Positions 6,950 through 15,349 are shown, numbered from the stretch's first letter. The stretch is DNA of 15,556 nucleotides from an uncultured Eubacteriales bacterium (GCA_900551145.1 URUQ01000015.1:1-15556); one strand, 5' to 3'. Notes: a model not told the origin generated them from the sequence alone. Program-made: numbers and translations.

Positions 6950-8263
6950 TTATTTGACACGACTTTCCTCGATTTTGGAGATTACGCGGAGAACTACATC
7001 AAGTCCAAGCCCAACCGTTTCGGGGCTGAAACGTTCGGGTACGTCACGGAAGGTGTGATAATAATCGGACATAACGGGGTTTTGAGCGGCAAATGTGATG
7101 GACTTGACGCCTGCTTTTTGGAAAGGCGTTGAGTCACAACCGCCGACGGGGTTGGCAATGTTGCCGGGCTTTTGAATACCCGCTTCTTTCATTGCGTCGA
7201 AGAACATATTTTCCAAGTCTTTGTCGAAGTGCGGGCAAAGCCAACTGTCGCCGTGGATAACCTCGAAATGCTCTGCATCGGCAACGGAATCGATGTTGAT
7301 GTGATATGCGTTGTCGAGCATCCCATCGTCCTTATGTTTGCGCGTAAAAGCGATTGAACCGCGCAAGCCCGATTCCTCTGCGCCTACGTTGCAATCGACG
7401 ATACGGCAGTTTTTGGGCATTTTGTCGGGGTTTTCCTTGTAGTATTTGACCACTTGATATGCGATGGAAACGCCCGTTGCGTTGTCCATTGCACCGGGAG
7501 ATGCGATCTCTTCTGTCTTTTCGTTGTACATCGTAAGCAAGAAGGAGCAAACGATTGCCACGGGAGAACCGTAAAGAGCGATTTGCGACATAACGGAATA
7601 TGCTTTGATCACGTTGGCTGTAACCTCTATTGAATAATCTCCGTAAAGCATCATCATAGAGAGCACAAGCATAATCAAACTTACAATGGTAACCACGCCT
7701 ACCGCGATTGCGCCGAGACCGAGGCGTAACACTACGCCCACGAAGCCGAGCTTATATTGCGATGCGCTGAGCTTGAGCGTCCAACTCGTGTCGGTGTGTC
7801 CCGAAAGGAAGATGGTGTAGTCGTATTTGCCGTCTTCGGGAAGAAGTTCCGCATAAGTGTTGTGCGACACTTTGTGCTTGAAGCACCAGTCAAAGCAAGT
7901 GTGATATTTGAACACGCTGACAAACAGCCAAATCCACACGCAAATCAAATACACCGAGCAGACGAAATGCATCGCAACGCCGCCGTACACGCTAAAATGC
8001 GCAAGAATCGTTGCGATAAGCGTAAGCACGCACCCGATAATGCCTGCCCAACCTGCGTACGGAAGTCCGCCGATGGACGCGTGCGGTGCAAACACGAAAC
8101 TTTCGGTTACGGGTTCGAGTCCGATTTCTTTGAGCTTGCCCGACATATAATCGTGGTACTTCTTTTCGTTTTTAGAACCTGGAAGGCGCGGACCGATTTC
8201 ATTGGCGGCGTATTCCACCATCTTGTACGCATCGTCGCCGTACTTTTTGAGTTCTTCTCTCAT
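6950..8263 (-). CDS. Membrane-embedded M28 family zinc peptidase
   Basis: 437-aa predicted aminopeptidase-type metallopeptidase. The M28 metal and catalytic residues are visible: H156 and D158 in LSGHTDT, D260 in GAMDNATG, E296-E297 in GAEESGL, D325 in INIDSV and H403 in YYHTFRD. Unlike soluble M28 enzymes, it has hydrophobic segments at about 68-92 and 97-118 before the first metal ligand, and at about 173-207 and 221-245 between the first and second ligands, so the domain is split by membrane helices. There is no cleavable signal peptide. Which side the active site faces is not clear. The start is supported by GAGGAA 5 bases upstream. A terminator-like palindrome lies between serS and this gene. 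Substrate unknown. Confidence 0.88.
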   Translation of the reverse strand: MREELKKYGDDAYKMVEYAANEIGPRLPGSKNEKKYHDYMSGKLKEIGLEPVTESFVFAPHASIGGLPYAGWAGIIGCVLTLIATILAHFSVYGGVAMHFVCSVYLICVWIWLFVSVFKYHTCFDWCFKHKVSHNTYAELLPEDGKYDYTIFLSGHTDTSWTLKLSASQYKLGFVGVVLRLGLGAIAVGVVTIVSLIMLVLSMMMLYGDYSIEVTANVIKAYSVMSQIALYGSPVAIVCSFLLTMYNEKTEEIASPGAMDNATGVSIAYQVVKYYKENPDKMPKNCRIVDCNVGAEESGLRGSIAFTRKHKDDGMLDNAYHINIDSVADAEHFEVIHGDSWLCPHFDKDLENMFFDAMKEAGIQKPGNIANPVGGCDSTPFQKAGVKSITFAAQNPVMSDYYHTFRDVPERFSPETVGLGLDVVLRVISKIEESRVK

Positions 8264-8295
8264 AATTTCCTCACTATCTTTTTATTGTTATAAAA

Positions 8296-8321
8296 TGTGA
8301 GCGCAAAATTTTGCGCTCGCA
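8296..8321 (-). terminator. Palindrome after serS, probable terminator
   Basis: A perfect 20-base palindrome (8299-8318, half-site GAGCGCAAAA) is flanked by further pairing to 26 bases with one wobble. On the minus strand it is followed by an AT-rich stretch beginning CATTTTATAAC, a weak U-run. It lies 14 bases beyond the serS stop. A perfect palindrome without spacer could instead be a dimeric protein-binding site ahead of the M28 gene. Confidence 0.55.
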
Positions 8322-8335
8322 TACTAAAACCTGTT

Positions 8336-9619
8336 TTATTTGGTGATTTTTTCCATACCGCCCATATACTTGCGAAGCACTTCGGGGATAGTTACGCTGC
8401 CGTCTGCGTTTTGGAATTGCTCGACGATTGCGGGGATAAGGCGGGACGTTGCAAGTCCGCTGCCGTTGAGAGTGTGGACGTATTGCGGTTTGCCCGTCTT
8501 GGAGTCGCGATAACGAGTGTTGTTGCGACGAGCCTGATAGTCGTTTGCGTTGGATACGGACGAACATTCCTTATAAATGCCCATAGACGGAATCCAAAGC
8601 TCGACGTCGTACGTTCTTGCCATAGACGCGGAGCAGTCGCCTGCCGCAAGTTTGCTGACTCTGAAATGCAAGCCCAGTTGCTCGACGAGACGAGACGCCT
8701 TTTCTACGAGTTCCTCAAACGCTTCTTTGCTATGTTCGGGGTGAGCGTATTGCACCATTTCGATTTTGTTGAATTGGTGACCTCTTATCATACCTCTCTC
8801 TTCCGCTCTTGCACTGCCCGCTTCTTTTCTGAAGCACGGAGAATATGCAAAGAACTTCATCGGGAGCTTGCTTTCGTCGATAATTTCACCCGCGTACATA
8901 TTGACGAGTGCGGTCTCCGCGGTGGGAAGCATAAAGCGGTTGCGCTTTCTGTCCTCGTCGCAATCGAGCCAATACACTTCGTCGCTGAATTTGGGAAATT
9001 GACCCGCGCCGAAACCGCAATTGTAGCCGAGTTGGTAAGGCGGAAGAATAAATTCGTAACCGTCTTTGAGGTGCTCGTCCACGAAGTAGTTGAGCAATGC
9101 CCATTCCAAGCGTGCGCCTACGCCTCTGTAAATCCAAAACCCGTTGCCGGAGAGTTTTACGCCTCTTTCGTAGTCAATCATACCGAGGTCGGTGCAGATA
9201 TCCACGTGGTTTTTGAGCGGGAAATCGAATTTTGGTTGTTCTCCCACGATTTTGATGACCTTGTTGTTTTCCTTTTCACCGGGGAGCAGGTCGCCGTCGG
9301 GGATATTGGGCATACAAGCGAGCGTATCGTTGATTTTGGCGATAAGCTCGTTGATTTTGGCGTCGCCCGCCGTAATCTCGTCACCGAGTTTTCTCATCTC
9401 GTCAAAGATAGGTTCAACAGGTTGTCCCGCTTTTTTGAGAACGGGGATTTGTGCGGAGACTTTGTTCTTTTGCGCTTTGAGTTGCTCTATTTGCGTGATT
9501 GTGGCTTTTCTTTCGTCGTCCCACTTAATCACGTCGGTAAAGTCCGCTTTATATCCTTTTTTTGCAAGAGCGTCAACGACTTCTTGCGGGTTGTTTCTAA
9601 TTCTGATAAGGTCTAACAT
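8336..9619 (-). CDS. serS: Seryl-tRNA synthetase
   Basis: Class II synthetase that charges tRNA-Ser and supplies Ser-tRNA for selenocysteine where used. At 427 aa it is the normal bacterial length. Residues 30-100 form the tRNA-binding coiled-coil arm (DDERKATITQIEQLKAQKNK and onward). Motif 2 is FRKEAGSARAEERGMIRGHQ at 263-282, with HQFNKIEM following. Motif 3 includes TLNGSGLATSRLIPAIVEQF near the C-terminus. The PTAETALVNMY block (232-242) and CSSVSNANDYQARR are typical. The start is supported by AGAGGGAT just upstream. It lies 46 bases after leuS, with no terminator or T-box seen between, so the two are probably co-transcribed. Confidence 0.97.
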   Translation of the reverse strand: MLDLIRIRNNPQEVVDALAKKGYKADFTDVIKWDDERKATITQIEQLKAQKNKVSAQIPVLKKAGQPVEPIFDEMRKLGDEITAGDAKINELIAKINDTLACMPNIPDGDLLPGEKENNKVIKIVGEQPKFDFPLKNHVDICTDLGMIDYERGVKLSGNGFWIYRGVGARLEWALLNYFVDEHLKDGYEFILPPYQLGYNCGFGAGQFPKFSDEVYWLDCDEDRKRNRFMLPTAETALVNMYAGEIIDESKLPMKFFAYSPCFRKEAGSARAEERGMIRGHQFNKIEMVQYAHPEHSKEAFEELVEKASRLVEQLGLHFRVSKLAAGDCSASMARTYDVELWIPSMGIYKECSSVSNANDYQARRNNTRYRDSKTGKPQYVHTLNGSGLATSRLIPAIVEQFQNADGSVTIPEVLRKYMGGMEKITK

Positions 9620-9665
9620 ATATCCCTCTAAATGATTTTATTGTCTATTTTTGTGCGCTATGCGC

Positions 9666-12086
9666 TTATGCTATGATGTTTACGAGTCTTCCCGGCACGA
9701 CGATGACTTTCTTGGGTGCGCCGTTTAGTTGGTCTTTGACCGCCTCGAGCGCCGCTTTTTCCACTTCTTCCTTGCTTGCACTGCTTGCAACGGTCACTCT
9801 ACCGCGAAGTTTGGAGTTGATTTGCACGGCAAGTTCCACCTCGTCGAGCACCATTGCGGACGGGTCGAATACGGGATAGTGTTGATTGAACACGCTGTAC
9901 TCTTGTCCGAGCATTTCCCAAAGTTCTTCCGCAAAGTGCGGTGCGAACGGAGCGAGCAACAACACGAGGTCTTTTGCGCAGTCCTTGTAGAAAGCGTTCT
10001 TCTTGTCCACCGCGCTCTCGTATGCGTAGATTGCGTTGACGAATTCCATAAGACGAGCAACCGCCGTGTTGAAGGAGAATATGCCAAGGTCGTTAGTCAC
10101 GCACTTGATGGTGTTGTGACGCACGCGGTTGAGTTCCTTCTCCGCCTTGCCGAGCGGTTTTTCCTCGAAGTTGACTTCATAGCACTTCTTGACGATGCGC
10201 TCCACTCTGTCGAAGAAACGATTGATGGAATCGAGACCGTTCTCGTTCCAAGGACCGCCCTCAACATAATTGAAGCCGAACATAAGGTATACTCTGAATA
10301 TATCCGCGCCGTATTTGGATATGCTGTCGTCGGGAGATACCACGTTACCGCGAGACTTAGACATTTTGTTGCCGTCCGGACCCAAAATCGTGCCTTGGTG
10401 TACGAGCGAAAGGAAGGGTTCGTCAAAATCGAGATAACCCATATCTCTCAACGCCTTGGTGAAGAAGCGCGCGTAAAGGAGGTGCATACAAGCGTGTTCC
10501 GCACCGCCGATATACTTATCTACGGGGAGCATCTTGTTTATCCACTCGCTGTCGAACGGCTTTTCCGCATTGTGTGCGTCGGGGTATCTCAAAAAATACC
10601 AACTGGAACACACAAACGTATCGAGCGTGTCCGCATCGCGTTTTGCGGGACGTCCGCAAACGGGACATACGGTATCCTCGAATTCTTTGCACTTCTTGAG
10701 CGGAGATTCGCCGTCGGGAGTAAAGTTGACGTTGTGCGGAAGAAGTACGGGCAAATCCTTTTCGGGAACGGGCACGTCACCGCAGTGGTCGCAGTGGATA
10801 ATGGGGATAGGTGCGCCCCAATAACGTTGACGGCTTATGAGCCAGTCGCGCAAACGATAGTTGGTTTTGAGACCGCCCTTGCCCATACTTTCGAGTTTTT
10901 TGAGGATTGCAAGCTTGCCCTCTTCGCTGGTCATACCGTCAAACTCGCCGCTATTGCAAAGTATTCCGTATTCGCAGAAGGGCAAATCGTCGTTTTGTCC
11001 GTCCTTGCCTTTGATAACTCTCTCAACGGGCAAACCGAGTTTTTGTGCAAACACAAAGTCGCGCTCGTCGTGGGCCGCAACCCCCATAACCGCGCCCGTG
11101 CCGTAACTTGCGATAACGTAATCGGCAACCAAAATGGGCACTTCTCTGCCGTTGATGGGGTTGATTGCGTAAGAGCCGGTGAGCACGCCCGTCTTTTCTC
11201 TCGTTGAGGACAAACGGTCGATTTCCGTTGCTTTTGCGCTCTTTTCTTTGTACTCTTCGACCGCTTCTTTTTGCTCGGGAGTTACTACGAGGTCAACGAG
11301 CGGGCTTTCGGGAGCGAGAACGACGTAACTTACGCCGAATATAGTATCGGCTCTTGTCGTAAATACCTTGAAAGTGACGTCTTTGCCCTTGACGGCAAAC
11401 TCGACCTCTCCGCCATAACTTCTGCCAATCCAGTTTTTTTGCATAAGTTTGGTCTTTTCGGGCCAATCGAGTTTGTCAAGACCTTCGAGCAATTCGTCCG
11501 CATAAGCGGTTATTTTGAAAAACCATTGATTGAGATTTTTGTGCGTGACTTGACTTCCGCATCTTTCGCAAATACCGCCTTGTGCTTGTTCGTTGGCAAG
11601 CACGGTATTGCAGGAAGGGCACCAGTTGACGGGTGCTTCCTTGCGGTATGCCAAGCCTTTTTTGTAGAGTTGCAAAAACATCCATTGCGTCCACTTGTAG
11701 TAATCGGGCATACAAGTCTTAATCTCGTAGTCCCAATCGTACATTGCGCCGATGCGTTTGAGCTGATTCTCCATCGTTTCGATGTTTTTGAGAGTGCTTT
11801 CTTGAGGGTGAATACCCGTCTTTATGGCATAGTTTTCAGCAGGCAAACCGAATGCGTCGAAGCCCATTGGCTGAAACACTTCGTATCCTTGCATTCTCTT
11901 AAAGCGCGCAAAGGTGTCGGCGGGTCCGTAATTATACCAGTGTCCGGCGTGAAGTTTTGCACCCGAGGGATAAGAAAACATTTCGAGACAATAATATTTT
12001 TTATCGACTTTTGAGCGGTCGAATTTATAAAGGCCGGTTTCCGCCCATTTCTTTTGCCACTTTGCTTCAATTTGCTTATAGTCCAT
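9666..12086 (-). CDS. leuS: Leucyl-tRNA synthetase
   Basis: Class I synthetase that charges tRNA-Leu and edits mischarged products. 806 aa is the usual bacterial LeuRS length. The HIGH motif is HAGH at 46-49 within PSGAKLHAGHWYNYGPADTF. A zinc-type insert (WCPSCNTVLANEQAQGGIC then CGSQV) is present, with further CxxC pairs (CDHCG, CPVCG) later. The CP1 editing domain carries FTTRADTIFGVSYVVLAPES and GAVMGVAAHDERD, the conserved hydrolytic region. KMSKS is at 574-578. The C-terminal domain ends with VIVVPGRLVNIIA, as in other LeuRSs. An AGGAG ribosome site lies about 11 bases before the ATG. The leader is only about 40 bases long, too short for a T-box riboswitch. Confidence 0.98.
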   Translation of the reverse strand: MDYKQIEAKWQKKWAETGLYKFDRSKVDKKYYCLEMFSYPSGAKLHAGHWYNYGPADTFARFKRMQGYEVFQPMGFDAFGLPAENYAIKTGIHPQESTLKNIETMENQLKRIGAMYDWDYEIKTCMPDYYKWTQWMFLQLYKKGLAYRKEAPVNWCPSCNTVLANEQAQGGICERCGSQVTHKNLNQWFFKITAYADELLEGLDKLDWPEKTKLMQKNWIGRSYGGEVEFAVKGKDVTFKVFTTRADTIFGVSYVVLAPESPLVDLVVTPEQKEAVEEYKEKSAKATEIDRLSSTREKTGVLTGSYAINPINGREVPILVADYVIASYGTGAVMGVAAHDERDFVFAQKLGLPVERVIKGKDGQNDDLPFCEYGILCNSGEFDGMTSEEGKLAILKKLESMGKGGLKTNYRLRDWLISRQRYWGAPIPIIHCDHCGDVPVPEKDLPVLLPHNVNFTPDGESPLKKCKEFEDTVCPVCGRPAKRDADTLDTFVCSSWYFLRYPDAHNAEKPFDSEWINKMLPVDKYIGGAEHACMHLLYARFFTKALRDMGYLDFDEPFLSLVHQGTILGPDGNKMSKSRGNVVSPDDSISKYGADIFRVYLMFGFNYVEGGPWNENGLDSINRFFDRVERIVKKCYEVNFEEKPLGKAEKELNRVRHNTIKCVTNDLGIFSFNTAVARLMEFVNAIYAYESAVDKKNAFYKDCAKDLVLLLAPFAPHFAEELWEMLGQEYSVFNQHYPVFDPSAMVLDEVELAVQINSKLRGRVTVASSASKEEVEKAALEAVKDQLNGAPKKVIVVPGRLVNIIA

Positions 12087-12129
12087 AAACTTTAAGCACT
12101 CCTATACTCTTAAAAATAATAATATTTAG

Positions 12130-12157
12130 TTTAATACCTAAATAGCGCTGTTGTCAA
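12130..12157 (-). promoter_or_regulatory. Probable leuS-serS promoter
   Basis: A perfect TTGACA lies on the minus strand at 12152-12157. The -10 box is less clear: the region TATTAAACT about 15-18 bases downstream offers TAAACT (spacing 18) or ATTAAA (spacing 16). The position, about 45 bases before the leuS ATG, fits. Confidence 0.5.
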
Positions 12158-12192
12158 GCGGTAAGAGAAAGCGGGGGTTTCTTGCGGAAGTA

Positions 12193-12221
12193 TTGATTTT
12201 GAAAAAATTAAATGTTAGAAT
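12193..12221 (+). promoter_or_regulatory. Strong sigma-A-type promoter ahead of the GH5 remnant
   Basis: TTGATT (12193-12198) is followed after exactly 17 bases by TAGAAT (12216-12221), with an extended TGn just before the -10. AGAGGGA near 12239 provides a ribosome site for the ATG at 12251. The control signals are intact although the gene behind them is broken. Confidence 0.7.
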
Positions 12222-12250
12222 AGTTTTTAGTAAAAATAGAGGGATTTGTT

Positions 12251-12798
12251 ATGAAAAAAGCTGTTACTGCGCTTATTGCGCTATTGCTTACGTGTTGCGC
12301 CGTTATATTTTGTGCGTGTAACGACAAGGGTATACCGAAAGGCGCAACCACGGCGTGCCGATTTTGATAGGCGAATTCAACGTTTGGGGTGACGCGCACG
12401 ACGATAAAGCGGACAAGTGGGGCTCTTCCCGCACTTCCGCCCAAACGGACGAACAAGCGTGGGACGGCGCAATGGAACTTTATTGCGACCTCGGCTGGAA
12501 CTTCACTACTTGGAACTTCAAACACGCCGCCGAGCACTCCTCTTGGGGTATCTTCAACTACGATAAAAACGTCCCGAATATAAGCGAACAAGCAAATTAT
12601 CTCACTATGACGGAAGAGGAAATAGCAACGATTTGGGCAAGGCACAACTCTCAAAATTACATCGTAAATCAAACGCTCGTGGATTGCATAACCCCGCATA
12701 TCTCGCACTTCAACGTCAACGGCAACGACACGAGGAGCACCGACCAAATCACCAAGGACTATTATATTCTCCGCCAAAACTACTCTTGGACAAATTAG
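12251..12798 (+). pseudogene. Remnant of a lipoprotein GH5-type glycoside hydrolase
   Basis: The ATG at 12251 begins a 38-codon frame: a typical signal peptide (MKKAVTALIALLLTCCAVIF) with a lipobox-like CAC at residues 21-23, so the ancestor was probably a surface lipoprotein. The frame ends in TGA at 12365-12367. A second frame, open from 12322 to TAG at 12796-12798, encodes the C-terminal part of a GH5-like (cellulase-fold) enzyme. It contains NHGVPILIGEF, whose Glu (codon 12373-12375) is placed as the catalytic nucleophile, and GWNFTTWNFKHAAEHSSWGI, the usual last strand with its Trp. The middle of the gene, including the acid/base NEP region, is missing, and the two parts are out of frame. 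The join lies near 12322-12342. Either an internal deletion killed the gene or the assembly lost a piece. Codon use matches the neighbours, so this looks like decay of a resident gene. The exact GH5 subfamily is not certain. Confidence 0.75.
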
Positions 12799-12823
12799 TG
12801 CAACGGCAAAAAACCGTTAAGTG

Positions 12824-12852
12824 TGGACACAAGGCTTGCTTTGTGATACAAT
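12824..12852 (+). promoter_or_regulatory. Promoter of the tmk-holB-ricT operon
   Basis: TGGACA (12824-12829) is followed after 17 bases by TACAAT (12847-12852), with an extended TGn before the -10. The spacer carries an imperfect inverted repeat, CACAAGGC-TT-GCTTTGTG (12828-12845, one mismatch), which could be an operator. The ribosome site AGAGGCG lies just before the tmk ATG. Confidence 0.7.
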
Positions 12853-12879
12853 AATTCAATCAAAATACATAGAGGCGTT

Positions 12880-13491
12880 ATGTTTGTTTCATTTGAAGGT
12901 TGCGAAGGTGTAGGAAAATCCACGCAACTCAAACTACTCAAAAACTATCTCGACTCCACTTCTCAAGAAGCGGTTTACGTCCGCGAACCGGGAAGCACGG
13001 ACATAGGCGAGCAAATTCGCAAGGTCATACTCAATCCGCAAAACACCGCGATGACGGACGTGACGGAGGCGTACCTTTACGCGTCCAGCCGTGCGCAACT
13101 CGTGCGCGAAGTCATCAAGCCCGCACTTGCCGAGGGAAAACTCGTAATATGCGACAGATACGTCGATAGTTCGGTTGCCTACCAAGGCTACGGAAGAGGT
13201 ATGGGTGCGGATAAAATCTGGAAAATCAATGAGGTCGCAATCGACGGTTGTCTGCCCGATATCACCATTTTCCTCGACTTAAAGCCGAGCGAATCTTGGC
13301 GCACTTTCAGAATGCCCGACGACAGATTGGAGCAAGAATCCAACGAATTTTTTAACAGAGTATATGAGGGGTTTGACAACGAAATCAAGCGTTCAAACGG
13401 TCGTTTCGTACGCATAAAACCCGATTTTGACAAAAACGTGACTTCTCAAAAGATAATTCAAGCATTGAGAGAAAGAGGTGCTATAAAGTGA
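12880..13491 (+). CDS. tmk: Thymidylate kinase
   Basis: Cytoplasmic enzyme that phosphorylates dTMP to dTDP with ATP, essential for dTTP supply. 203 aa is the normal length. The P-loop is GCEGVGKST at 7-15. The REPG motif follows at 35-38 and the DRY motif at 92-94 (ICDRYVDSSVAYQGYGRG). The lid region reads MPDDRLEQESNEFFNRVYEG, a little shorter than the usual form that carries more Arg and Gly before DRLE. It is the first gene of a compact operon: its TGA overlaps the GTG start of holB (GTGA, 13488-13491). The same tmk-holB-ricT neighbourhood occurs in Bacillus, where two small genes (yaaQ, yaaR) sit between tmk and holB; they are absent here. Confidence 0.96.
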   Translation: MFVSFEGCEGVGKSTQLKLLKNYLDSTSQEAVYVREPGSTDIGEQIRKVILNPQNTAMTDVTEAYLYASSRAQLVREVIKPALAEGKLVICDRYVDSSVAYQGYGRGMGADKIWKINEVAIDGCLPDITIFLDLKPSESWRTFRMPDDRLEQESNEFFNRVYEGFDNEIKRSNGRFVRIKPDFDKNVTSQKIIQALRERGAIK

Positions 13492-14462
13492 ACGAAATCA
13501 CCTTTGAGAAATCTTTGCGCGCGTCAAAAGCGTTTTCGCTGATAAGCAGTGATTTGAAGACGGGGTTAGGCCACGCCTATATGGTCGTGTCTCCCGACGA
13601 CGAAATCGTGGACGAACTTTTTATGCTTACGGCAGCGAGCGTATATTGCGTATCGCACGACGCTTGTCTTAATTGCGCGGAGTGCAAAAAGGTGCTTCAC
13701 AACAATCACCCCGATATATTCCACCTCTACCCCGTCAAGGACAAAATCAAAGTTGAGGACATCGAAGGACTTTTGGACACGGTCTCGGTAAAGTCGCTCT
13801 CTGGTCGCAAACTTTATTTTATCCATAGAGCGGATTTGATGAACGTGCAAGCGCAAAACAAGCTTCTCAAAACGCTTGAAGAACCGCCGTCGGACGTTAC
13901 GATTTTCCTCGGCGTTGCCAACGAAGCGGGTATGCTCGACACCATAAAATCACGCGCAAGAGAGATATACGTCGATATATTTGACGAAGACGCCGTATAC
14001 GATGCGATGCTTGCGCTCGGTCTTGACAAAGAAATGAGCGCAATTGCCGCCGCTTGCAGTGAGGGGCAGTTGGGCAAGGCCCGCAAAATCGCAACTTCCC
14101 CGAAGTATGCCGATTTGTACAAGAGTGCGCTTTACGTCCTCAATAATCTTGCAAGAAGCAGCGACGTCGTAAAGGTTGACGGAATTATCGCAACGCAAGA
14201 GGATATCCAAGGATTTTTGGACGTTCTCTCCATTGTTTTGCGAGATATGCTCGTAAGCAAACAAAACGAAAAAATGATGTTGTCCAAACACGTAAGCGAG
14301 GACATAATAAATTTGAGCGGTCGATACAGCGAGCGCGCCATTGCGGAGATTATCCTCAAAATCAACGCCGTGCGCAAAAAACTTGCCCTCAACGTCAGCG
14401 CAATCGCGACGATTGACGACTTGCTCTTCTCTATATTGGAGGTTAGACACAAATGGCAGTAA
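13488..14462 (+). CDS. holB: DNA polymerase III delta-prime subunit (clamp loader)
   Basis: Clamp-loader subunit of the replicative polymerase, 324 aa, of AAA+ architecture. There is no Walker A motif, as expected for delta-prime rather than DnaX. Cysteines C54, C60, C63 and C66 (CVSHDACLNCAEC) give the zinc-module pattern. HPDIFHLYP, FIHRADLMNVQAQNKLLKTL and EEPPSDVTIFLG are typical of HolB/DnaX. The SRC motif of clamp-loader subunits appears here as SRA (TIKSRARE): the arginine finger is kept and the Cys is replaced. The start is GTG within the tmk stop (4-base overlap), with AGAGGTG upstream. The 3' end overlaps ricT by 10 bases, so the three genes are translationally coupled. Confidence 0.94.
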   Translation: MNEITFEKSLRASKAFSLISSDLKTGLGHAYMVVSPDDEIVDELFMLTAASVYCVSHDACLNCAECKKVLHNNHPDIFHLYPVKDKIKVEDIEGLLDTVSVKSLSGRKLYFIHRADLMNVQAQNKLLKTLEEPPSDVTIFLGVANEAGMLDTIKSRAREIYVDIFDEDAVYDAMLALGLDKEMSAIAAACSEGQLGKARKIATSPKYADLYKSALYVLNNLARSSDVVKVDGIIATQEDIQGFLDVLSIVLRDMLVSKQNEKMMLSKHVSEDIINLSGRYSERAIAEIILKINAVRKKLALNVSAIATIDDLLFSILEVRHKWQ

Positions 14463-15310
14463 TTGTCGGAATAAAATTCAAAAACACCAACAAGGTGTAC
14501 TACTTCGATCCCAAAGGAATCGAATTTAACGAAGGCGACGGCGTTATCGTGGAAACGGCGCGCGGCTTGGAATATGCCACTTGCACCATTCCCAACAAAG
14601 ACGTGGACGAAAAAGAAATCGTGCAACCCTTGAAACCCGTCGTGCGCAAAGCCACCCCCGAAGATGTCAAAAAGGTGGAGAAAAACAGACAGGACAAAGA
14701 GCACGCTCTCAAAGTCATTCGTGAAAAAGTTGCGGAAATGAACATCGATATGAAGCTCGTCGACGCCGAATACACCTTTGACCGCTCCAAACTCATCTTC
14801 TACTTCACCGCAGAAGGCAGAGTGGATTTCAGAGAACTCGTGCGCGTGCTTGCGTCAATATTCAAAGTGCGTATAGAACTCCGCCAAATTTACGAACGCG
14901 ACGACACCAAAATGCGCGGTGCTCTTGCGCCTTGCGGTCGTCCGTGCTGCTGCACCACCCACTTGCCGGACTTTGAAAAAGTGTCTATAAAAATGGCAAA
15001 AGTGCAAGGTTTGAGCCTCAATCCGCAAAAAATAAGCGGTGTTTGCGGCAGACTTATGTGCTGTTTGAAGTACGAAAACGCCTATTATAGCGAAGTGTAT
15101 AAACTTATGCCCAAAGTGGGAAGCAAAGTGCACACTCCCGACGGCGAAGGCACGGTTGAATCCAACGACCTCATAAAACAAACCGCTCGTGTGAAAGTTA
15201 TGCTCAAAGACGGCAGTTTCGACGTCAAAACCTATGCCCTCGGCGATATGAAAATCAGCGAACGACAGTCCACGGCGGAAATTGATGCAATGCCCGATAA
15301 AGAAGAGTAA
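14453..15310 (+). CDS. ricT: RicT/YaaT-like PSP1-domain protein
   Basis: 285-aa PSP1 C-terminal-domain protein of the YaaT/RicT family. In Bacillus subtilis RicT forms a complex with RicA and RicF that carries [4Fe-4S] clusters, assists RNase Y in mRNA maturation and affects sporulation and competence. Cysteines suited to such clusters are visible: C161 and C165-167 in CGRPCCCTTH, C198, and C203-C204 in VCGRLMCCLKYENAYY. The N-terminus (VIVGIKFKNTNKVYYFDP) and the central IRIELRQIYERD-type block fit the family (here VRIELRQIYERDDTKMRGAL). A GGAGGT ribosome site (14438-14443) lies inside the end of holB. It is the last gene of the operon, followed by the terminator at 15350-15379. ricA and ricF are not in the window. 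Confidence 0.94.
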   Translation: MAVIVGIKFKNTNKVYYFDPKGIEFNEGDGVIVETARGLEYATCTIPNKDVDEKEIVQPLKPVVRKATPEDVKKVEKNRQDKEHALKVIREKVAEMNIDMKLVDAEYTFDRSKLIFYFTAEGRVDFRELVRVLASIFKVRIELRQIYERDDTKMRGALAPCGRPCCCTTHLPDFEKVSIKMAKVQGLSLNPQKISGVCGRLMCCLKYENAYYSEVYKLMPKVGSKVHTPDGEGTVESNDLIKQTARVKVMLKDGSFDVKTYALGDMKISERQSTAEIDAMPDKEE

Positions 15311-15349
15311 AAAACGTAAAAACAACGCGAGAAAGCGAATAACTTCGGC

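Noticed and set aside
8297..9616. 439-codon open frame on the plus strand
   Set aside because: It lies wholly antisense to serS, which has every expected motif.
9653..9668. GCGC-TAT-GCGC hairpin at the leuS stop
   Set aside because: The 4-bp stem overlaps the stop codon and has no convincing U-run directly after it; leuS and serS are more likely co-transcribed.
9729..11207. 492-codon open frame on the plus strand
   Set aside because: It is antisense to leuS and has no domain or ribosome site.
12087..12130. T-box riboswitch ahead of leuS-serS
   Set aside because: The leader is only about 40 bases and no specifier or antiterminator motif was seen; none was found before gltX either.
12208..12777. 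189-codon open frame on the minus strand
   Set aside because: It is antisense to the GH5 remnant, whose opposite strand carries clear GH5-like motifs; no ribosome site or domain was seen.
12802..12818. AACGG-CAAAAAA-CCGTT stem as terminator of the GH5 remnant
   Set aside because: The stem is only 5 bp and no U-run follows.
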